From: Vitrella brassicaformis
Taxonomy: Eukaryota > Sar > Vitrellaceae
Length of the DNA: 64,000 nt
Direction: 5' to 3'
Assembly (NCBI GenBank): GCA_001179505.1
Contig: CDMY01000249.1
Location: 4,431 to 68,430, forward strand
Under the pieces are notes generated by a model that ran no database searches, was not told the origin of the DNA, and was given only the letters and a program-made list of their open reading frames with translations. The position numbers and the translations under genes were made by a program. Of the stretch, positions 33,675 through 44,064 are shown in pieces. Numbering within the stretch: position 1 is the stretch's first letter; every line of letters starts with the position of its first letter.

Positions 33675-34213
33675 TTCGATTTCTCCTTGCAATTGGGGGC
33701 CAGTGGGGGCGCAACAGTCTCGAGCCCGAACGCGTTTGAACAACTGCCTGTGGCCAGACCTCCTGCTGTTATCGATAGGGTAAGGGAATGAACTGAGGCA
33801 GCGAACAATGATGTGTTCCGCTGTTATGTTGACGCGTGATTCGGATGCAGGCAAGGGGGAGAGTTCGAAGGGTGGCATCGAATGGGGGATTCGGATGCAG
33901 GCAAGGGGCGGCATCGAAGGGTGGTTCTCCGGCTTTTTGTAGCTTTCTCCACGGCTTTCTTTGGGGTTCAATGTGAGGCGACGGTGGACCAACGGATGTA
34001 AGTAACACAGCTTCACAGAGGCATCATGTGCCTGCCTGTCTGTCTGTCTGTCTGTGTGCAGGTGTGGCTGTCTGGCTGAGTGGCCGATGGCTTCGCCGCG
34101 CTGATGGTGACGATGCGGCCGTCTAGTGGCGCGATGGCCCTCTCCCCACCGCTGCTGAGTGCTGCTCGTCTCTCTCTCTCTGTGTGTGTGTGTGTGTGGA
34201 TCCATTATCACTG
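33675..34213. other. Duplicated promoter segment with relic of a divergent gene
   Basis: Bases about 33893-33993 match the first exon of the beta-helix gene at 44065 (RLFVAFS, QCEATVDQ). The initiating ATG is GTG here and the match stops after about 100 bp, so this is a relic carried along by the segmental duplication. From 34035 there is a TGTC run and, nearer 34214, CT and GT runs. Confidence 0.65.
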
Positions 34214-35430
34214 ATGGGCGAGTTCGACAGCGACGAGATGAAGATGCGCCGCCGCCAGGCCGCCTTAGACAAGTTTGCAGAGCTCTACGGATACCGATAC
34301 GCGTACAACCACCGGTGAGTGGGGCAGGGAGAACACACTCGAAGGCGATCGTGTGGTTGGCTGCCTGCGTGTGTGTGGTGTGGTCTTTGTTTGCAGTGGT
34401 GTGGGATATGTGTGTGGCGCGTCGGAGTCGGCCGCTCGCAACCGTGGCTATTCCATTCTCACCCACCCAGCAGGCACTCAAACCACTGAGAGGGCGGCAC
34501 AGCCACAGCCACAGCACAGGAGGGGCAGACACAGCCACAGACCGCCTGTACGAGTGTGTTCACTCATTTACAGCACAAACCCACGTGAATGTGCGTTTTT
34601 TTTTGGTTTTTTTTCGTTCCACAGGTGCCCCAGCGGCACCGGCGGACACATCAGCCGACCGCGCCATGACACGCGCAGAGATCGAGGCCATGGAAGATGC
34701 GTCTGCTTCATGTGTATGTGTGCGTGCGCATGGACAACGGCCTCACACACACGTGTGTCCATGTTTCTTGGCAGCTATTGATGACGAGTTGCGTCAGGCG
34801 CTGCTGCTGTCGCTGCAGGAAGACGCTGCACCGCCGGCCGCTGGTAGGCAGGCTGGCAGGGGAGGGAGGGATGACGGATGTGAGGTGATGCACACGCTGT
34901 TCGTATCTGTGTGTGTGTGCAGACGTCCCGATGGAGCAGGCCAGCAGGAGGAGCAACCCGCTGCACCTGCCGCTGCCGCTGCTGCCGGTGCGCACACACA
35001 CATGCGCGGCACTCTCTCTCTCTCTCTCTCGCTCTCTCTCACGACGCTTTGCCTGTGTGTGTGTGTGTCATTGGGTCGGCAGGAGCCTCAGCAACTGCTG
35101 CTGCAAGTGCTGGTGCTGGGTGCTTCCGCGTTCGTGGAGCGGGTACACACAGAAGCAGACAAGGATGTCATCCCGTCGATCCTCTTTGTGTGTGTGTGTG
35201 TGTGTGTGTGCGTAAGGTCAGATGTTGGGCAGCCTGGTGGGCGTCGACGTCAACGACCCCCGCATCAGGGAGGCACTGCAGCAGGTACGCAACTGTCCAT
35301 GCTTCCATAAGTGTGTGGTGAGATGTGGTGTGCTGTGTGGTTATGTGTGCAGCTGCATGGTGGGCAGGGTGAGGGTCCGTCTGGTGCCGAGGGTGGCGAC
35401 AAGAAAGACGACAGTGACAAGAAGCAGTGA
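34214..35430 (+). CDS. UIM protein with Rpn10-like C-terminus
   Basis: A short multi-exon gene. The provisional start is the ATG at 34214 (MGEFDSDEMKMRRRQ); phase mismatch between this exon and the next leaves the N-terminus uncertain. Later exons read AMTRAEIEAMEDASAS, then a ubiquitin-interacting motif (IDDELRQALLLSLQEDAA), an Ala-rich stretch, then MLGSLVGVDVNDPRIREALQ and a charged tail GDKKDDSDKKQ. The last two elements resemble the C-terminus of proteasome subunit Rpn10/PSMD4 (a GVDPNN-like motif followed by a Lys/Asp tail). No von Willebrand A domain, which anchors Rpn10 in the proteasome, is found upstream, where a duplicated segment now lies. It may be a truncated Rpn10 or another ubiquitin receptor. 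Confidence 0.5.
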
Positions 35431-35608
35431 GGGAGGGATGGATGTGTCGGGTGGGGCACACGGCTGGCTGGTTGCTGTCTTTGCACGTGTGTGAGGGCTG
35501 TCTGTCCATCATAGATAGACCCAGACAAAATCTTGAGCCTGTCTGTCTGTATGGTTGTCTGTCCTTGCTTGACTTGCAACATGGAATGATGCGTTACCTG
35601 AAAAGCTG

Positions 35609-36697
35609 TCAACCAACTGGGCATTGCAAAGCACTTGCACAGATGAGACATGAGGAAGCGGCTGTGGGTGTTTGTTTGTGGGTGTTTGTTTGTGGGTGTG
35701 TATGCACAAGCCAACCAATTTGAGTCCGTATCCAATTGTGCTGCACACTAAAGGCTTTCATACGCATACACATACACACAAAGTCAGGTCGTCTTTCCCC
35801 TCTTCCTCTTCCGTTTCCCTTTCCCTTTCCCTTCCCATACGGTATCCGCTTGACTCTCCACCTACTATCCGGGGTTATCCTTAACCTGTCAAACCACACC
35901 TTGTCGCCTATCGTTCTCGCACGTCTCGCAATGTAAAGAAGAACATCCAGCGAAGACTCAGCGACCTTCTGTGTGTGCGAATGCAGGTACCGTATGAGTA
36001 AAAAAAGAAAGCACAGCGCCTCTTTCTTGTCTCCCTGCTCTAACCAATCCATCTGTGTCATGACCACATCGCGATCATCTTCTCTGTCGGACCCGCGAAA
36101 AAAGTAATCGCATCGAGGAAAACACACACACCACAGCCGCTTCAAGTCAGTGACAATCACAGGAGAGTTCGATGCACCCCCCTCAAAGGAAGCTTGCTGC
36201 AGTAACTTACGAATCTCTTTCGGTGTGCGTGGCTGGAGAAAGCGCCTGCCGCCAACCAACATCCCATGCTCCTCTACGTTGGGCAAAAACGAGTCTGTTT
36301 TGGTTTTCGGTGCCATCTTCGCCTCAGAACAACAAAAAATGACAGAGGCTGCCTGGTCAAACAAAAACGCCGTGTCCCCTGCCTTGCCCGTGAAGCGCTC
36401 GTAAGACAGTTGCTTCTCTCCTTCCTTAAAAGTTTTGAAAAGAAGCCTAGGTACTGGCTTGCCAGTGTCATCCGCTTCCACAGCCACAGACACTCCACTG
36501 GACAAGCCACACACTTGCAAGAAAGGACCCTTTAAACGACCCAGAGGGTCTCGCACAGCTGGACCTTCCCTCTTCCCTTCCTGCCTAAGTTCTTCTGACT
36601 CAGTCTGCATATCCTCAAATTGCGCCAGCAGGACCGCAGACTGCTTCAGGCCCTCGTCTATCTCGTCATCAGTGCAGCCAGTGATAGCCTTGATCAT
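35609..36697 (-). CDS. Unrecognised intronless ORF
   Basis: A long open frame, about 362 residues from the ATG at 36697 (MIKAITGCTDDEIDEGLKQ). It lacks the dense introns of its neighbours. The sequence looks protein-like (KPVPRLLFKTFKEGEKQL, TPKEIRKLLQQASFEGG, DVVMTQMDWLEQGDKKEAL, VAESSLDVLLYIARRARTIG), then ends in a Gly/Lys/Arg low-complexity stretch and a tail that may be spurious. The same frame runs on upstream across the coiled-coil exon at 36.75-36.93 kb in a shifted frame, so it may begin earlier, or the two may be one gene joined by a splice or frame change not resolved here. No domain was recognised. It could derive from a mobile element; there is no direct evidence. Confidence 0.5.
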   Translation of the reverse strand: MIKAITGCTDDEIDEGLKQSAVLLAQFEDMQTESEELRQEGKREGPAVRDPLGRLKGPFLQVCGLSSGVSVAVEADDTGKPVPRLLFKTFKEGEKQLSYERFTGKAGDTAFLFDQAASVIFCCSEAKMAPKTKTDSFLPNVEEHGMLVGGRRFLQPRTPKEIRKLLQQASFEGGASNSPVIVTDLKRLWCVCFPRCDYFFRGSDREDDRDVVMTQMDWLEQGDKKEALCFLFLLIRYLHSHTQKVAESSLDVLLYIARRARTIGDKVWFDRLRITPDSRWRVKRIPYGKGKGKGNGRGRGERRPDFVCMCMRMKAFSVQHNWIRTQIGWLVHTHPQTNTHKQTPTAASSCLICASALQCPVG

Positions 36698-36750
36698 CTG
36701 ACGCCATGTCAGCAGCTCCACAGAAAAATGCTTGACCTTCCCTGTCGTCA

Positions 36751-37740
36751 CTAGTGAGATGATTGCTCCTGCTGGCGCCTGCGAAAATTCTCCTCCTCCC
36801 CGAGCTCTTTCATCTGCATTAGCATGGTGATCAACTGGAGCGTCTTGTCGTTCTCCTCGTTCAACCTCTTGTTCAAGAACTCCTTGGTCACGGCGTCTGC
36901 AGCGCACACGTACACACAGACAGACAAAGACACCCATGTGGCGCGTTATGTCCGTGGCCAGGTCGCTTTCTCTCTCTCTCTCGCTCTCTCTGTCGTCATA
37001 TGTGCGCATTTCTCTCTTTCTCTTGTCGTCATCTGTGTGTGTGTGTGTGTCGCTCTCCCTCCCTCCCTCCTCCCTGCCTCTCTGTGTGTGAGGTGCGAGC
37101 GTACCAGGGCGCTGTGTGCTGCCGATTGCTTGGTCCAGGGTATTGAGTCGGTTATCGAGGTCGCTGCGTGCCTTCATGGTCGCCAGAATGAGCTGGTCGG
37201 TGTTGAGGATGCGCTGCTCGAGGAATTTGCGTCTGTCGGGATCCTTCTCCTGCTCGAGCTGCTGCTGCAGTTCTGCCCTCGCTTGCTCGACTTCTGCCTT
37301 TTCCTGCTCGATTTTTGCTTTCTCCTGCTCCAGCGCCGCCTTCTGTTCCCGAAGCTCCTTGATGAGACTGTCCAGGTCGGCGGCGGAGACGGCGTCGGCG
37401 TCCTTGATTACCTGCACCCCGCACACACACACACATTCACGTGCCTGCGTCAGTTATCGGCCGCCTCGCCTGCCTCCCTCTCCCACCGACCCACCATGAG
37501 TGCAGTGGAGCCACGGAGCCGCCGGCGTCGAGGGGGAGTGGACGAAGATGACGGCACCATGACGGTGGGCAGAGGCCAGGCGGCCATCCACTCAGTCGGC
37601 TCGGCTCGCCCCACGTCCAGCTGCTGCTGGCCAGCAGAGTGGACACCCACATGCTGCAGGTGGCGAACGGCATGGCCGAGAGGAGGCACGAATGCGACGA
37701 CGGCAGTGGCCCACACTCCCACCAGCAGCGGCAGCAGCAT
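36751..37740 (-). CDS. Putative plastid-targeted coiled-coil protein
   Basis: Start ATG 37740 gives a hydrophobic signal peptide (MLLPLLVGVWATAVVAFVPP) with an aromatic residue near the cleavage point, then a Ser/Pro/Arg-rich transit-like stretch (STPPRRRRLRGSTALM). This is the bipartite leader used for plastids of secondary or higher origin. Exon 2 joins in phase 0 (VIKDADAVSAADLDSLIK) and encodes a long Glu/Gln/Lys coiled coil. After an intron of about 180 bp, exon 3 reads DAVTKEFLNKRLNEENDK and stops at 36751. The mature part is short and helical, with no recognised domain. It is divergent from the light-harvesting gene 662 bp away, so common plastid-related regulation is plausible. Confidence 0.65.
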
Positions 37741-38402
37741 GGTCTGCGTGCCTACAATTGCGTCAGTCACATGCACACACACAGACAGACAGACAGATGG
37801 GGACTGATTGATTGATTGGTCGGGTGGCCGGATGCCGCGCGCCTCTCTCGGCCCTGACGTACCTGTACCTGCGTGAGACACCAGTCTGATTGTTTGAGTC
37901 TATCGAGGCGGCGAGCGAACACGTGAGGCAAAATTGACCGATCTGACGCACACACACCGATCCCAGCGAGGCTCACAGCTCGGTGTGGTCTGCCTCGGTA
38001 CCTGACGCTGATGGACGGGCGGCAGCGGAGGTCCTCACTGGAGATGCTGCACAGAAATTGAAGCAAAGCGACAGCTGAGGAATCCACAAGCATGCTGCCT
38101 TCAGATCTTCGAGTTCCTCACCTTCCTGGATGCTCATCAATCAATCAATTCTCCAAACCTTCCTGGATGCTCAGACGGGCAGATCAGCAGATCACCTCAG
38201 ACGCTTCCCTGCTGGTCCATGGCATCAGAGCTGACCCCATGGATTCTGCTGGTCTCGGAGGCTGCAGTAACAGACGTAGCTCGCACACCTGTTTCACGGT
38301 CGTTTCACGCTTCATCTCTAGCCTGTCAGCTTCACCTGTTCACGCTTCATCTCTAGCACGTCAGCTTCACCTGTCTGCACAAGCTCCCCCGTCAGATCTG
38401 CC
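37741..38402. other. Divergent plastid-gene promoter region
   Basis: Between the plastid coiled-coil gene (minus) and the light-harvesting gene (plus). It contains a duplicated ccttcctggatgctca word (38121 and 38158) and a tandem pair of about 35-bp repeats. Confidence 0.5.
38304..38373 (+). repeat. Tandem repeat, two units of about 35 bp, upstream of light-harvesting gene
   Basis: Units run 38304-38338 and 38339-38373. Each contains tcacgcttcatctctagc followed by gtcagcttcacctg. They end 29 bp before the start codon, so they probably lie in the 5' leader or core promoter. Confidence 0.75.
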
Positions 38403-39454
38403 ATGATGATGGAGTTCGCAGCAGCCCTCGTTGGCCTCGTTGCCCTTGTCAGCAGTGTCATAGCAGAGGAGGCGTTCGTGTCCCCTCCCGCCGCCCTGCC
38501 GGCCCCGCTCCGCCGACTCCGTCAAAGCAGTGTGCCCCGCATGGCTGTCGACATCTCCAAGGGCATCAACGGTGCGGTGGCTCCCTTTCCCCTTGGCTGG
38601 GACCCCTCTCGGTCTGGCTAGCGGCCCCGATGTCGGTGAGAATGAGGTAGGCATTCGAAAGACGCAAGGCGAGGGAGGAGACGACTCGGTGTGTCTGTGT
38701 GTCTGCATGTGTGTGGCTGTGCTGTGGCTGTCCTCCATGTGCAGATCAAGCGCTGGCGTGAGGCTGAGCTGAAGCACGGCCGTGTCTGCATGCTCGCCGC
38801 CCTCGGCATGCTCGTGCAGGAGAACTTCAATCCGCTCTTCGACGGCAAGATCACTGGACCCGCTATCAGTATGTGGCAGCAGCGAGGACACTCAGCAGCC
38901 ACCTTTCCTGTGCTCACTGTCACTGTGTGATGTCGATGTGTGTGCAGATCATTTCCAGCAGGTGCCCTTCCCCTTCCAGGCCATTATCGTGGCGGGCATC
39001 TTCGGCATTGAGGCCTACAGGTGAGCTCTCGGCCCAGCCACCCACACACACCGATCGACGCAGCATCTCATCTATCTGCATTGCGTCTCCGCCCGTGTCC
39101 TTCCTGTGTGTATTGGTGTTGGTGCGCAGCATCCGCAGGGGGTGGGCGAAGCCGAGGAGCAACAAACTGTTCGTACTGAGAAAGGACTACGAGGCGGGCA
39201 ACCTCGGCTTCGACCCCTTCAACCTCGAGCCAGATACCGAGGATGCCTTCAATGACCTGCGCGCCAAGGAGCTTAACAACGGCCGCCTGGCCATGATCGC
39301 CGTTGCCGGTATCGTTGCCCAGGAGCTCGTCGGTGAGCAGGAAACACGCTCAAGGATCTCTCCACGTGCTTATTGTCTGTGTGGCCGTGTCTGTGTGTGG
39401 CGTCGTCCAGACGGGCAGGAGATTCTTGAGCATTTGGGCGTTACTACTGGCTGA
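38403..39454 (+). CDS. Light-harvesting chlorophyll-binding protein
   Basis: A five-exon gene for a protein of about 230 residues. The leader is bipartite: signal peptide ([20 protein letters not shown], then AEEAFVSPP) and a transit-like region up to PRMAVDI. The first chlorophyll-binding helix has the generic LHC motif ([20 protein letters not shown]), and the third helix its partner ([19 protein letters not shown]). The Glu-Arg pairs and the His/Asn ligands of these motifs bind chlorophyll and stack the helices. [14 protein letters not shown] precedes helix 3. The family collects light for the photosystems in the thylakoid. One base appears to be extra in exon 1 near 38605 (gacccctctcgg): dropping a single T restores WDPLGL in frame with the rest. 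That is either an assembly error or a true frameshift. Confidence 0.88.
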
Positions 39455-41395
39455 GACCGAGGTTTCAGCCATCAATTCATTCACGCGACTCCCTTGTCTG
39501 ACCTGCAATACATGCGGTTTTCGTCAGAGCAGCATTGGAACAGCAGCAGAGAGTGAGAGCGAGAGAGAGCGCGATGGAATAGATCTGGAGAGTGACAATG
39601 GGATCGTCTCAATGAGACGGAGCCCCCATTTTGCATTTCGTCACGGTGTGAGAAGGGAGCATGCAGAGAGGTGGGCAGGTGGGAGGACTTGGTGAGAGTT
39701 TTTCTCAGTCAGAGATTTGATGTTTGCACAGAGAGAGCGTGAGCTGCGTAGACGGGGGCGATGACAAGCTATCGTCTTCCCGTACGCACCGACGTGGTGC
39801 GCCACGGCATGGCGTAGCGCATTCACCACTGTGTAGGAGCGCAAAAGAGAGCACTTGGGGATATGGCGGGCTGGTTGGGTCACTGGGTGGATGGATTGAG
39901 AAGGGTGGGGCTGTTGATGCCATTGGCGTGGATGCTCTCGGCTCTGGTGCATCTGAGAGCCGAGAGAGAGAGATCAATTCATCGTCAGATCACAGCACCG
40001 AGAGAGGCGAGGCGGTTTTAACCAGCAGCACCACTCGATGACATTCCACATGAGTGTCCAGAACACCATACTCGTCTCCTCTGGCAGACAAACAACACCG
40101 AAGAGGTCAGCCAACACACACATACGCAAACAGACAGATCTCATCGCACATGTCTGTTGTTTTTGGGCGTGTGTCTGTCTGGCAGTACTTGGATGCGTGT
40201 CTGATAAATAGTCTTGGCTGCCGGGATGGCGGGTGTTTCTCTTGGCTCTCGGGACGCCGAGATGGAGGGAGACTGGAGAGCTGGTGGGAACTAACGGGAG
40301 GCGGCCCAGTGGCACGACCAGTGGCAGGCCTTCAAGCACATGTCAGGGCGGGTCTTCAAGCACATGTCAACACTGTCTCTCACTCACACCACCTGTTATA
40401 GGCTGCCCATCCTCATGACAACAAGCACGACACGGAGAGGAGCCACAATTTGTCTGTCACTTGTGGGTGTGTCTTGTCTGTTCCATAGATTTTTCTTCTT
40501 TTTGTCACGCGCCGATTGCCGGGGGGTGTTATATAGTGTGTCGGTTGTGAAGCCTTTGTCGGAGACATGTTGACTCTAGATCTCCCGTGTGTGCACACAT
40601 ACAGACGTATACAGATCGGTGGATGTATGGATGGATCGTGTGAGTGTAAGTGCCGTTTTGCCTAGCTACATGAAAGGAAAGATGCCGACCACACAAATGT
40701 GAGCTCACTTTGCCATTACTTAAACAATCATTGAGAGAGAGGTCTGTCTTGCCAATGGTGTCGGCGGCATCTCTGTCTGTCTCTTGCTATTGAATGGGTC
40801 TGATAACTGTCTGACAGACGCCAAAGGAAAGGCGCAATTGTCAGCTCACTCTATGCATGTCCGCCATGGCAGACACACTCCACCACACAGTCACCGAGAG
40901 AGAGAGAGAGGGAGAGAGAGGGAGTTATGGCCGGCAGGTGTCTATGTCTCTCTGTGTCTGTGTCTGAATGCTTTTTGGGTGTGTCGCTGCATTAGGCTCT
41001 GAATCGATCACGAGACAGCTCTCTGGGTGCTGTGCTTCACTCGCCCGTCGTCTCGTCTTGGGTCTAAAGCAATTATCTGTTCGATATGTCAGCAATGTTA
41101 CTGTGATGTCCGCCCGCCCGCTCATCTCATGTGCGTCTGGGCCGCACCCACACAGACGCAAGAATGCTTCTCTCAGCATTGCAATATGCTGCCCAGCTGG
41201 AATGCTCAACTGCTCAACTGCTTACGCAGAAGGCTGGGGAGACACAAATTTCACGCCAATTGACGCCTTTTATACCCCTTGGTCGATTGGCAGGCTTGAT
41301 TACGGTCTACTAGCAGACACCTGAAACTAAGGCGGGCGTCAGCCTATTTGACAGCATAATGTCAAGTAGAACTCACAACGCTATGTCTGTCTCTA
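39455..41395. other. Gene-free stretch
   Basis: No exon with recognisable coding character was seen. Short duplications occur, for example cttcaagcacatgtca twice at 40327-40369, and gaga runs at about 40896-40922. It contains the 3' sides of the light-harvesting gene and of the 41.4 kb ankyrin gene. Confidence 0.5.
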
Positions 41396-43942
41396 TTAGA
41401 CCATACGCTCCAACTCTGTCGCTAGATCCTCATGGCCCCTCTCCCTCGCCAAATCGATCGGCGTCTCTCCCTACACACACACACACACAGAGAGAGACGG
41501 GGAGAGAAATTGCTTCGCCGTGGCTCTGTGTCGGCCCACTTACGTGATTGTTGGTTCGCTTGAGGAGCTCGCGGCCGCCTTGCTTGTTGACCATGCACAT
41601 GACCGCCTCCCTGTGCCGCTGCATACCCGCCATGTGCATGGGGGTGTTGCCAAACGGGACGCAGAGGGATAAAGAGGAAACAGGGATTACGGAAAGTATG
41701 TCTCCGGTGTCTTTGCTCACCGTGTTGATTGTCTGGAGCAGCGTCACTCCTCCTTCCTTCAGCAGATACTCCATCGCCTCCACACGATTGCCAATTGCAG
41801 CCATGTGAAGGGGTGTCAAGCCATGCTGGTCGGGGATTTTGAGGGGTTCGGGGCTGCCGTTCCACTCCACCAACTGCCGCAACACGTCCACGTGGCCACC
41901 GAAGGCAGCGTTGTGAAATATCGTCCGGCACTACAGACACAGATCAGGCGTGTAGCCCTGCTCACACATGATGTGTTGTTACATAGGACTCGAGCGAGAG
42001 GATGGAGTCGAATTCTTTTCGCTTGACGATGGCCGTGAGCACTTTCAGCTGTCCTTCCTCCGCAGCAACGCCGGCAATTGTGCGGCCGTACTGAATCAAG
42101 AGACACAGACAGACACTGTGTGTGTGCGTCTGTTTGTCTGTTTGTCTGTTTGTTGGAGACACTGACCTTGTCTTTGATGGTCAAAAGATGCTCTTCCCCC
42201 GTGCCCAGCAACAGATTGACCACCGACACATGCCCTCTTTTCGCCGCTAGGTGAATCGGGGTGGGCTCTTCTCGAACCTTCGTCCGTTTCTCAATCAGAT
42301 GTGTTCCTCCTTGCTCGACAATCTCCTTGACCAGCTTCTCCCGGCCATTCTGGGCGCTGTAGTGCAAGGGCGTGAAGCCGTCATCGTCAGCCTCTTCGAG
42401 ACGCTCGCGGCCCTCTTTTCGATGAAGTTGATCAACGCCTTCAGGTCACCCTCGGCACACGCTTCAAAGATGGTTTTGTTCTGGAACGAGAGACAAGAGA
42501 CATGAAGAGGACTTCAAAGCATTCACGGCAGGGACGGACGCTCCATTCCCTGCTTGACCTCTCCGCTTCCTGTCGTGTCTGCGTCCTGAGCCGCCCCTTT
42601 CCGATCGACTGAGAGCGTTTGGCCTGAGAACAGAAGCGAGACACTATTCAACACAGGCACGACACGTATGCGAACACACACTAATATACACACCACACGT
42701 CTCCTCTCCAGCCCATGAGTACCTTCCATCATGATTGGTTCACCAGCTTGCCACAGGTGGGGCGTCCAGTCACAACATCCGATCTTCTTCATGACGACAG
42801 TGTTTCCCACCGCACACATCAGATGCTCCTTCAGGCCCTTACACGATAATGTCGACGGCTTCGTGTCGTACGTGGTGCTGGTGCTGACCCTTCGTTCCGC
42901 CTTATGCACAAGCTCGTCGTGCTCCATCGAGACCGAAGGCTTGCAGCATGCGTCAGGGATGAAACGATACAAATCGCATGGCTCGTCGGGAGGCAGCATC
43001 TCCCATTGCTCATCTTCGGCCTCCTCCTTCTTGTCGTCGGTCGTGCCGGTCTGTTCCCCCGGCGTGTCCAGCACCAATTTATTGCTCTTGTAGACTCGAA
43101 GAGTCTTATCCGGAAACGCCATTGGCACAAGACGACGGGCCACGTCGCTGGTGCAGAAAGAGTCTTTCTTCCACCTCCACAGCTGGGATGGATCCACAGA
43201 TTCGCCTTCGTTGCGGCCCGTCCTTTCTTTCAAAAAAATGAAAGTGCGACCGACACCGCTCTCAGCGGTAAGTACCATGTCACTCCTCCCGGTACGAATG
43301 TCGTACATGTGCAGCCGGAAGAATGCAGCCTTGATATTCTCCTGCTGGCGAAGATACTGCTTGTAGGGCATGAAGAGCGGATTCGCTTTGACGAGTACTA
43401 TGCCGTTCTCGTCTTTCAGCAAGCCAGGGTGGATCATGCGGTCGACGACCTGGTGTTTGCTGTCCTCGATGAAGATGGAGATGTAGCAGGGGCTGATGGT
43501 GTCCTGGGTCGTCTCTGCGCCAGGGACCAGCTCGTGCCATTCCTTTGCCAAGCGGAAGAAGCCAAATTCAATTTCTATCTCCTTCTCCTCTTCTTTCTTT
43601 TTCCTGCATTGCGTGAGAGAGGAGAAAGTGTCATAATGTCTCCCTCTGCATTGTTCATACCGGGTCTCCCATTCGATCGTTGGCTTTGCGCCGACCCCAA
43701 CGCCGCTGATTTCCCCGCTAAGCTCCAGTCCGATGGCTGTTCTATTGTACTTGCTCTCTTCCTTCTTCAGCTGCTTCCGAACTTTCTTAGGTGGAGCCGC
43801 CGGCACAAGCATCACCTGACATAAGTACATGCTGACGTGCTTTCTCACTTCACGAAACCTGTCCGCTTACCCATGCAGGGCTGTTGGCCTTGTTCAGGAT
43901 CCGGAGAGCAAAGTTTCTCGCCGTTGGCGTTTCTGAGGCCAT
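41396..43942 (-). CDS. Ankyrin-repeat protein with unique N-terminal domain
   Basis: Start ATG 43942 (MASETPTARNFALRILNK), stop at 41396-41398. Exon 2 joins as VMLVPAAPPKKVRKQLKK. A long exon carries the N-terminal domain shared with the 31-33.7 kb copy (EIEIEFGFFRLAKEWHEL, SIFIEDSKHQVVDRMIHP, DPSQLWRWKKDSFC, LRVYKSNKLVLDTPG, EDEQWEMLPPDE). Its fold is not recognised; SQLWRW recalls ricin-type beta-trefoils. The ankyrin part follows: NKTIFEACAEGDLKALINF, TPIHLAAKRGHVSVVNLLLG, YGRTIAGVAAEEGQLKVL, LTPLHMAAIGNRVEAMEYLL, GNTPMHMAGMQRHREAV and the cap GETPIDLARERGHEDL. Near 42.42 kb one A seems missing from a short A run (atcgaaaag), breaking frame inside the first repeat. The gene is divergent from the beta-helix gene, 122 bp away. 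Confidence 0.72.
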
Positions 43943-44064
43943 CTCCAAGGCTAGCGCCCGTCTTCTGGGGGCTGCCGGGGGCCAAGGGCGCGAGCTTGCA
44001 AAGGATGCTGTGTTCTGGTGCATCGATGTGTGATTCGGATGCAGGTAAGGGGCGGCACCGAAGG
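43943..44064. promoter_or_regulatory. Compact bidirectional promoter region
   Basis: 122 bp between the starts of the ankyrin gene (minus) and beta-helix gene (plus). A diverged copy of this region lies upstream of the 33674 start. Confidence 0.5.

Noticed and set aside
35609-37432. A continuous 607-codon minus-strand frame as one protein
   Set aside because: Its middle runs through an intron with repeats and reads the exon at 36.75-36.93 kb in the wrong frame; the coiled-coil frame there is far more protein-like.
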